From an uncultured Rubripirellula sp. (lineage in GTDB: Bacteria; Planctomycetota; Planctomycetia; Pirellulales; Pirellulaceae), in the NCBI GenBank assembly GCA_938075415.1, contig CALJHC010000023.1, positions 1-64,000 of the forward strand: 64,000 nt of DNA, read 5' to 3'. The position numbers and the translations under genes are program-made. This document shows positions 58,146-64,000 of this stretch, in pieces. A model generated the notes under the pieces. The model was not told where the DNA came from. It saw only the letters and a list, made by a program, of their open reading frames with translations, and ran no database searches. Position 1 is the first letter of the stretch, and every line of letters begins with the position of its first letter.

Positions 58146-58484
58146 CTACTCGATCTCGAATGATTCACCGTCGACTGGCTCTCCTTGAAATGATTCGCTA
58201 TCGAGGCTCGACTTCATGTCGGCTTCGATCTCTTCGATGATCGCCCTGGCCCGTTCAGCATCCGACTCAAAAGTGAGAACTCGAACCTCACCAGGAGCCT
58301 CGGCACGAAAGCCAGCGGTGTAGCCACCGGTTGCAACGGCGCGGATCCCTTCGTTCGCCAAAACCGTCACCAGAACAGTCGCTGCAACCTCACTGTGACG
58401 CCGCGCGACCGTTACTAATTTCGCCTGATCAAGATCAAGCGAATCGGCGGATTCCTGATCGCGACTCTTCCCAAAATCATCCAA
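58146..58484 (-). CDS. DUF2007-like putative signal-transducing protein
   Basis: 112 residues from a TTG at 58484, six bases after AAGGAG (58496-58491), a textbook ribosome site; the long upstream extension in the same frame (to 58712) overlaps the next gene and is Arg/Ser-rich, so it is not used. The core (about 28-92: KLVTVARRHSEVAATVLVTVL, IRAVATGGYTAGFRAEAPGEVRVLTFESDAERARAIIEEI) matches the DUF2007 fold, a small alpha/beta domain of unknown role. The tail is acidic. It is the last gene of the minus-strand set with the carbamoyltransferase, 136 nt after the membrane protein gene. Confidence 0.75.
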   Translation of the reverse strand: MDDFGKSRDQESADSLDLDQAKLVTVARRHSEVAATVLVTVLANEGIRAVATGGYTAGFRAEAPGEVRVLTFESDAERARAIIEEIEADMKSSLDSESFQGEPVDGESFEIE

Positions 58485-58620
58485 GAAACACTCCTTAAGC
58501 AACTTGTTTTTGTGATTTGATTTTATCGCTGAGCACCACGCAGTACCATGCGCAAAGCAAACTGACCGACGACTCCTAAGGGCCCTTTGATCATGAATGA
58601 CCGACCCCTGATCAGAAACG

Positions 58621-59724
58621 CTAGGACTTTTGCCCGGGCAGTGTTGGCAGGGTGATGATCGTCGTCTCGGGCGGCATCCAAATATCCTCAATTTCTTGCT
58701 CACCGGTGTCATGTCTCAACAGCAGATAAATGCCACCAACCAACCCCCAGATCATAGCGATCAGGCCAGCAGAGGGAAGAAAACTTAACAACAACGTCAC
58801 TTTTGTGATTAAAGACGGATCCGCGGGTGATCCCCAGCGAATCGCTATTTCACCCAACGAAATCGCAGAACCGACGATCCCCACTTCCAAGACAAAGAGT
58901 ATCACCAACAACAGTCCAGCAAAGATTAGATAACTAATCAATCGTAATGGCCGCCGCAGGAAAGATTCATAACCACGACTTACCGCATCGATGGGGTCAC
59001 CAACAGGCTCAATCACCATTGCAGCCCAACTAAGCGGCGCGACAAAGTAAGAACCAAAGTTTAAAATCCCTGCCAGTATCAATAATAAACCCGCGAACGC
59101 TGCAAGAATCCAATTACCCGTTGAAACGACCGGTATCCGATCGATGAGTGCGACCAACAGCCCGAGGGAAATCACAAGAAGTGCCGGACCGGCTAAGGTA
59201 ATCAGGATTGATAATTTAGCCGGAATCAAACGAGACTTAGCCAGTCGAAGCACTGTCGAGATTGGCCCCATCCCACGCCCCGCGGTCAACATGGCACCCT
59301 GACGAAGAAGAACCAGTGCTGGCAAAGACCAGACGAGAAGCGTCCAAGCACTGGCCGCCCACCATTCCCAGTTCGCCAAGCGATTATCTGAGTGACTGAT
59401 GGACATCGGAAGCGTCTGATAGGCTAGACGCGAAATCAATGACAGCGACTGAACCCCTGCTTGCACAGCATTTTGCTCAATCAATGATCCACGTCGCGTC
59501 GGAAAATCATCTTGTAAAATCCAGTGCGTCCCGAGCAACCAAATTCCGATCGTCACCCAGGTCATCCCGACCAACAACGGCGATCCTGCGATTCGCATGA
59601 TTCTGGACAGCCGCAACCAAGGCAGCAAGTCACACCACTCACGAGATCTGGCAAGAAAACCCAATTCTGGATCGACTGGAGCGTTCGCCTTCGGGGCATC
59701 GGTGTCTGAGTCTTGTGCACTCAT
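58621..59724 (-). CDS. Polytopic membrane protein, unknown function
   Basis: 367 residues from the ATG at 59724. About six hydrophobic helices: LVGMTWVTIGIWLLGTHWIL, WWAASAWTLLVWSLPALVLL, ILITLAGPALLVISLGLLVAL, ILAAFAGLLLILAGILNFGS, LISYLIFAGLLLVILFVLEV and LIAMIWGLVGGIYLLLRHDT. Between helices four and five the loop EPVGDPIDAVSRGYESFLRRPLRL looks like a conserved cytoplasmic motif. No known domain. The C-terminal tail reads IEDIWMPPET. It is 152 nt downstream of the DUF5989 gene on the same strand, so possibly one transcript with the carbamoyltransferase. Confidence 0.7.
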   Translation of the reverse strand: MSAQDSDTDAPKANAPVDPELGFLARSREWCDLLPWLRLSRIMRIAGSPLLVGMTWVTIGIWLLGTHWILQDDFPTRRGSLIEQNAVQAGVQSLSLISRLAYQTLPMSISHSDNRLANWEWWAASAWTLLVWSLPALVLLRQGAMLTAGRGMGPISTVLRLAKSRLIPAKLSILITLAGPALLVISLGLLVALIDRIPVVSTGNWILAAFAGLLLILAGILNFGSYFVAPLSWAAMVIEPVGDPIDAVSRGYESFLRRPLRLISYLIFAGLLLVILFVLEVGIVGSAISLGEIAIRWGSPADPSLITKVTLLLSFLPSAGLIAMIWGLVGGIYLLLRHDTGEQEIEDIWMPPETTIITLPTLPGQKS

Positions 59725-59876
59725 TACGTCTGAATCACTCCTGCGAATATCAAAACACAAATCACTCAAATCTTTAACGCGGGCAGCATGACGAGTGATC
59801 ACGCATACGCTGAAATGCGAGGTCTATCAATCCGACCACTATCACAACGCATCAACAAACAGAGTAACTCATTGGC

Positions 59877-60131
59877 TTAAAAAAGCGTATAGATAAACGG
59901 AGCGACCGGTGAAGGAAGCAAGATTGCGGCACCAATTAAGAGCAAAGTGACCAGTAGAATCGGTATCAACCACCACTTCTTGTTGTAACGTAAAAACTGA
60001 ACAAACTCGGTCACGATTCCCGGATCATTGCCCGTGGACAATTCATCAAAGGTGCGATCGGTCACCCGGGATGTTTCTGATTTGTCAGGTCCATCATCAC
60101 GACTACCTGAGGTGGGTTCTTGCTGAGACAT
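59877..60131 (-). CDS. DUF5989 small membrane protein associated with carbamoyltransferases
   Basis: 84 residues from the ATG at 60131. A hydrophilic N-terminus is followed by EFVQFLRYNKKWWLIPILLV and one membrane helix ending SPVAPFIYTLF at the extreme C-terminus. The EFxQFLRxxKKWWLxPI...APFIYTLF pattern is that of DUF5989 proteins, repeatedly found beside NodU/SxtI-type carbamoyltransferase and SxtJ genes (family knowledge from memory). It lies 16 nt downstream of the fusion gene, so co-translation is likely. Its role is unknown; a membrane partner of the carbamoyltransferase is the natural guess. Confidence 0.85.
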   Translation of the reverse strand: MSQQEPTSGSRDDGPDKSETSRVTDRTFDELSTGNDPGIVTEFVQFLRYNKKWWLIPILLVTLLLIGAAILLPSPVAPFIYTLF

Positions 60132-60147
60132 CAAAAAGAAAACTTCA

Positions 60148-62367
60148 TCAATAGGTTTTAAAATAACTTTCCAGATCACGTTGACTCGACAGTTTCCACT
60201 GACTTGAATCGTCCGTTGGATGCTTCCAAGATTCGCCAAATCGGCGTCGCAGCAGTAATCCGATCGGAGTCATGATGCCATAATAAACCAAAGCCAAAAG
60301 CACGATTGTCACCACCGAGCGAATTGGCAAAGTTAATTTTTTAAAAACGTCCTCGATCGTTGCTCGGGACGCCGGAACCGCGAAAGCAATCAACATGATG
60401 GTCACGACAGCCAGAAGCAAAGCAACTGCGATGAATATCACCTGAAATCGCCAATAGGCCAAACCGGCCATCATGCTGAGCGCCATGCAGAGAGACATCA
60501 CGAATTGCGTGGAGTGTCGCTGCTTCTTGACACGCTTTTCCAGAAATAACATGTCTCTCAAACGCTCCAACTCTCTCTGATCAATCCCGTTCTGCTGTTC
60601 TTTTGAAAGAACAAAATTCTGCAACACCAGGATATCCAAGTTGTTTTGAAGAAAGCACGCGAGAGCATCCATCCAAGTGCATACGATTGGTTCATCACGA
60701 ACATTAAAACTTGTGTTCACGAGAACAGGACACCCTGTTTCCTGATCAAATCTTTTCAGTAATTGATGCAAAAACGGATTTCGTTCTTCGTCGACCGTCT
60801 GAAGGCGAGCTGAATAATCGACATGTGTGATCGCGGGCAACTCACTGCGAACATCATTTACACGATCCAAACCTTTTGGAAGTGTCAAATCGGGTTCGCA
60901 TCGAATGGATTCCTGAACCTCGGTCACCATCAACATGTAAGGGCTTTCGTGCGATTCACTCCATTGAAAAAATTCTGCAGCCCGATCTGACAACACAATG
61001 GGTGCAAAAGGACGAAATGACTCGCGGAATTTTGTTTTGAGATTTAGCTCTCGCTGCGTTTCTCGACAGCGAGGGTCGGCCAGAATACTACGATTACCCA
61101 ACGCTCTCGGCCCAAACTCCATTCGCCCTCTCGCCAATCCAATTAATTTTCCGTCAGCAAGCGATTTTGAAATGAAGCCCGCAAGCTCGTCATCTTTTTC
61201 ATGATGATCAAACTTTGCACCAATTCTCGATAACTTTTCAGTGAGATCGATTTCATCAATTTTCGGCCCCAACAAACTTCCGAACTGAGCATCAGGTTGC
61301 ACCGTCTGGCGTTGATTGCCCATCAATTGATGCCAGATAAAATAGGCAACGCCCAAAGCGCCACCCGCGTCACCGGAAGCCGGTTGCACCCAGATATTCT
61401 TGAAGGGACCTTTCCTTAAAACCTTGCCATTGGAGACACAGTTGAGAGCGACGCCACCGGCAAGACAAAGGTTTTCACATCCACTGGTGGCATGAAGGTG
61501 ACTCGCCGCGAGTTGAACGACTTTTTCTACCACCCGCTGCACCGATGCGGCCAAGTCCATATCGATTTCACGAATTGGTTGATTGTTGCGACGAGGCTCG
61601 CAGCCAAACAACCGATGAAAACGTTGAGAAGTCATTCGCAGACCGTGGCAATAGTCAAAGTAATCCAGGTTCAAACGATATGATCCGTCCTGGTTTACCG
61701 TAATCAATTTTTCGAGAATCAAATCGACGTATTTCGGCTGCCCATACGGTGCCAGCCCCATCAATTTGTACTCATCGGAGTTGACACGAAACCCGGAGAA
61801 ATAAGTGAATGCTGAATAGAGTAAACCTAATGAATGTGGGAAATGAATCTCGTGATTCAGCTCAATCTGATTCGAACGCCCAATCCCCATACTTGTTGTT
61901 GCCCATTCACCAACACCATCGAGTGTCAGAATCGCGGCTTCTTCGAACGGAGAAGGAAAAAAGGCGCTTGCAGCGTGAGACTGATGATGCTCGCAAAAAC
62001 AGATACGTCCCTGATATTGTCCCCCCAATCCCTTTCGGATCTCACGTCTTAACTGCAATTTTGGGCCGGCCCATTCAGGCATCGCCTTTCGAAACGAGTG
62101 AAACCCCTTGGGTGCATAATTCAAATAGGTTTCCACCAGCCGATCAAACTTTAACAACGGCTTTTCATAAAAACCGACATGATCAATTTGCGACGCCGAT
62201 AAACCTGCCGTTTCAAGGCAATAGGCGATCGAGTGTTCCGGGAACGTCTCGTCATTTTTCCTTCGCGTGAATCGCTCTTCCTGAGCTGCAGCGACGACCC
62301 TGCCATCCACCAGCAAGGCAGCGGCCGAATCGTGATAGAAAGCGGAGACACCAAGAATTGCCGTCAT
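60148..62367 (-). CDS. Carbamoyltransferase (NodU/SxtI type) fused to an SxtJ-like membrane domain
   Basis: 739 residues. Residues 1 to about 600 form a full O-carbamoyltransferase of the NodU/CmcH/SxtI class: ILGVSAFYHDSAAALLVDG, EERFTRRKND, the HHQSHAASAFF metal/nucleotide motif, LTLDGVGEWATTSM, CLAGGVALNCVSNGKV, GRMEFGPRALGNRSILADPR and VNTSFNVRDEPIVCT. It transfers carbamoyl from carbamoyl phosphate, via ATP, to a hydroxyl of an unknown acceptor. After FVLSKE and a roughly 20-residue linker, residues 612-739 are an SxtJ-like domain with three hydrophobic stretches (about 620-641, 642-663, 683-705) and a tail ending DLESYFKTY. In other genomes SxtJ is usually a separate protein between carbamoyltransferase and DUF5989; here it is fused, in the same order. 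ATG at 62367. Confidence 0.92.
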   Translation of the reverse strand: MTAILGVSAFYHDSAAALLVDGRVVAAAQEERFTRRKNDETFPEHSIAYCLETAGLSASQIDHVGFYEKPLLKFDRLVETYLNYAPKGFHSFRKAMPEWAGPKLQLRREIRKGLGGQYQGRICFCEHHQSHAASAFFPSPFEEAAILTLDGVGEWATTSMGIGRSNQIELNHEIHFPHSLGLLYSAFTYFSGFRVNSDEYKLMGLAPYGQPKYVDLILEKLITVNQDGSYRLNLDYFDYCHGLRMTSQRFHRLFGCEPRRNNQPIREIDMDLAASVQRVVEKVVQLAASHLHATSGCENLCLAGGVALNCVSNGKVLRKGPFKNIWVQPASGDAGGALGVAYFIWHQLMGNQRQTVQPDAQFGSLLGPKIDEIDLTEKLSRIGAKFDHHEKDDELAGFISKSLADGKLIGLARGRMEFGPRALGNRSILADPRCRETQRELNLKTKFRESFRPFAPIVLSDRAAEFFQWSESHESPYMLMVTEVQESIRCEPDLTLPKGLDRVNDVRSELPAITHVDYSARLQTVDEERNPFLHQLLKRFDQETGCPVLVNTSFNVRDEPIVCTWMDALACFLQNNLDILVLQNFVLSKEQQNGIDQRELERLRDMLFLEKRVKKQRHSTQFVMSLCMALSMMAGLAYWRFQVIFIAVALLLAVVTIMLIAFAVPASRATIEDVFKKLTLPIRSVVTIVLLALVYYGIMTPIGLLLRRRFGESWKHPTDDSSQWKLSSQRDLESYFKTY

Positions 62368-62992
62368 GGAATATTCGAGACTTCAACAAAAAGGAAATTC
62401 TGCCACAGCAAAGAACTCCGGTCTCCTTATAGGGTAACCCATACGCCATGCCACGGTCAGTCGGGTGGTGGCTGATCAAAACCGATGTTTCAACAATCGC
62501 TCAAGGAAAAAAACCTACCTCTCAACTATCATCTGCTGCAGCTCCAACCACACCTCAGGAAAGATACTGAAAAAGGGAAGCAACCCTGCCGAACGGTGAG
62601 TCCCTTCAAACACTTCGCTGCCCACACCAACAATCCAATTTGTCATCATTCCTACGCAGCCACCGTAGAAAGACACATGAATCCCTTTGCCGTTCGGTTC
62701 ATTCATCTTATGCTCCAACTCTTTGCCGATGGCACAACTTCAAACGATTAAGACTATCAGGACGCCACACTTTTCAAGACGAGATTGGCCCGATCACCTG
62801 GTCTTTACTTTCCGAACGTCCAACCCACACGAAACCACTACCATCAAACCCACCTTCATCTGACTCACTTGAAGTATCAAAACCGCCTCGAATCGGCTTC
62901 CCAGTGGGCGACTTATCGATACCCAACAACCCTGTAAATTCGGTTTTGGAAAACAGATGGAAAGCAATGCCTTGATTCGTTAGCCTTTAGGG
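62368..62992. other. Divergent intergenic region
   Basis: About 625 nt between the carbamoyltransferase fusion and the sigma factor gene, containing both promoters. Short frames are not protein-like; no RNA element was recognised. Confidence 0.5.
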
Positions 62993-63667
62993 ATGCAAAA
63001 AGAACAGCCTAACGAATTCCCGAATGCGGATTCATACCTTGTATCGCAAATCAAAGACGGTGATCAAAATGCGTGGCAGCAATTGATCGACCGATATGAA
63101 GGACGATTACTCGCGTTTGTTGATTGCAGGATCAACAATCGATCGACCAGTGAGGACGTCGTACAAGATGCGTTCATCGGATTTTTAACAAGCTTGCCTA
63201 ATTACAACGAAGACCGACCACTGGAAAGTTACCTCTTTTCAATCTGCGCTTACAAACTCACTGATCACCTACGTCGTGAAGGTCGCCGGCCCCCCCTTCA
63301 AACACGAAAAGGCTCCAGTGAAGGGGGAGAGGATGCCCAGTGGGTTGGACGCGATCGTGTTGCAAGTTCGATTGCTCGAAGCGCCGAGCAGCAGCGAACA
63401 GAAGAGTCGGTGATACGTGAAGCGATTGCCGAACAAATCTCACGATGGAAAAGTAAAGATCTCTGGAAAAAGCTCATGGTGATCGAGCTTCTTTTTGTGA
63501 AGGGCAAATCGAATCAAAGCGTCGCCAATTCATTGGGACTTAGCGAACAACAAGTTGCTAACTACAAGAGTGATTTCCAAGTTCGATTACGTTCAATCAT
63601 CCAACGAATGAATTTGGAAGAAAGTTCTTTCCCGGAACTCGCTCAACCTCATTCGGACCGCAGCTGA
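62993..63667 (+). CDS. ECF-type RNA polymerase sigma factor
   Basis: 224 residues. Region 2 (about 14-100): AWQQLIDRYEGRLLAFVDCRI, TSEDVVQDAFIGFLTSLPNYN and LESYLFSICAYKLTDHLRREGR. Region 4 (about 150-205): LLFVKGKSNQSVANSLGLSEQQVANYKSDFQVRLR, a helix-turn-helix. The long linker (GSSEGGEDAQWVGRDR) and extended ends are common in planctomycete ECF sigmas. No anti-sigma factor is seen up to the window's end. ATG at 62993 with AGGG abutting, a poor spacing that leaves a slightly different start possible. Confidence 0.9.
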   Translation: MQKEQPNEFPNADSYLVSQIKDGDQNAWQQLIDRYEGRLLAFVDCRINNRSTSEDVVQDAFIGFLTSLPNYNEDRPLESYLFSICAYKLTDHLRREGRRPPLQTRKGSSEGGEDAQWVGRDRVASSIARSAEQQRTEESVIREAIAEQISRWKSKDLWKKLMVIELLFVKGKSNQSVANSLGLSEQQVANYKSDFQVRLRSIIQRMNLEESSFPELAQPHSDRS

Positions 63668-64000
63668 TTGTTTGGAAAATCGGTAAACGCTGCCTGCATC
63701 TTTTCCGAAACAAAAACAGCATCTCGCCAAAAACGACAAAGGTCGGCGCGGACCCGAAAGGCGGTGATGAAAAGAGAGGGATCGATCCCCACGAGGATCG
63801 ACAGTTCGGGCCCACCTATCGTTGCATGTCATAATCGATCAAAAGAAACGAACATGCAACTTGAAACAGACGCATACACCCTGGATCCGACGGCCCATGC
63901 GTCGCCGATTCGATGCCAAAACGCTCAACCCGTCAGCCGATTAATTCTAGCCCCCGCATTGTGCCGGTACTGGTAGCGAATTGATCAACCTGCATTCCGA
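63668..64000. other. Intergenic region at window end
   Basis: 333 nt after the sigma factor stop. A short open frame ends at 63976 but has no recognisable domain; any downstream gene lies outside the window. Confidence 0.45.

Noticed and set aside
58485-58712. Upstream extension of the DUF2007-like gene
   Set aside because: Arg/Cys/Ser-rich, overlaps the neighbouring gene's 3' end, and a TTG with an ideal AAGGAG at 58484 gives the family's normal length.
61809-62270. Plus-strand frame antisense to the carbamoyltransferase start
   Set aside because: Shadow of the strongly conserved carbamoyltransferase N-terminal domain.

Overview
The window looks like chromosome from a planctomycete, most likely Pirellulales. 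This rests on gene content: a DUF1549/DUF1553 protein followed by a Tat-exported DUF1501 protein, two sulfatases, two DUF1080 (3-keto-disaccharide hydrolase) proteins, a DUF6807 protein, a Tat-exported Gfo/Idh/MocA oxidoreductase, two SMP-30 lactonases, a giant PQQ-propeller/LamG protein, a membrane-anchored LRR protein and an ECF sigma factor. Base composition is moderate, genes lie on both strands with few long operons, and spacers are often long. No rRNA operon, intact prophage, IS element or CRISPR array was seen.

Layout. 1-0.7 kb: a decayed tyrosine integrase whose 3' end runs into a tRNA(CAT) gene, the footprint of an old tRNA-targeting element. 1.5-8 kb: queD, a cytosolic lactonase, a 932-residue membrane LRR protein and a small membrane protein. 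8.4-10.3 kb: two tandem purine nucleoside phosphorylase paralogues that differ at the base- and 5'-recognition positions. 10.7-14 kb: a two-gene dismembered glutamate-synthase-like unit (GXGXG helix plus degenerate FMN barrel), then a convergent FAD oxidoreductase. 14.8-19.7 kb: a second tRNA(CAT), a secreted caspase/legumain-like peptidase, purC and a GH10-like protein lacking catalytic Glu residues. 20-30.3 kb: secreted carbohydrate/lactone enzymes and the DUF1549-DUF1501 pair. 30.8-38.3 kb: an orphan LolD-type ATPase, a BRCT-MerR-TPR fusion, the RNase P RNA gene (rnpB), yacG, greA with a terminator in its leader, a one-pass membrane protein and a CrtI-type desaturase. 38.4-46.7 kb: MazG-like/DUF1080 coupled pair, FG-GAP protein, two convergent sulfatases, second DUF1080 protein. 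46.9-49.9 kb: overlapping modA-modB-modC operon whose ModA carries two binding domains. 50.3-58 kb: a planctomycete-type secreted protein, the 1300-residue PQQ/LamG protein, then an aldo/keto reductase and sugar epimerase pair. 58.1-62.4 kb: a minus-strand set with a carbamoyltransferase fused to an SxtJ-like membrane domain, a DUF5989 protein, a polytopic membrane protein and a DUF2007-like protein. 63 kb: ECF sigma factor.

How the genes fit together. Much of the window serves polysaccharide and sulfated-glycan use: sulfatases remove sulfate, DUF1080 and Gfo/Idh proteins suit a 3-keto-glycoside route, and lactonases, aldo/keto reductase and TIM-barrel epimerase handle monosaccharides. A housekeeping block (rnpB, yacG, greA, purC, queD, tRNAs) is interleaved. 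The most unusual items are the SxtI-SxtJ-like fusion next to DUF5989, the BRCT-MerR-TPR fusion, the double-domain ModA, the PNP pair with a predicted specificity split, the glutamate-synthase-like pair, and at least ten short tandem arrays (9-22 bp units), three of which begin at or span a stop codon.
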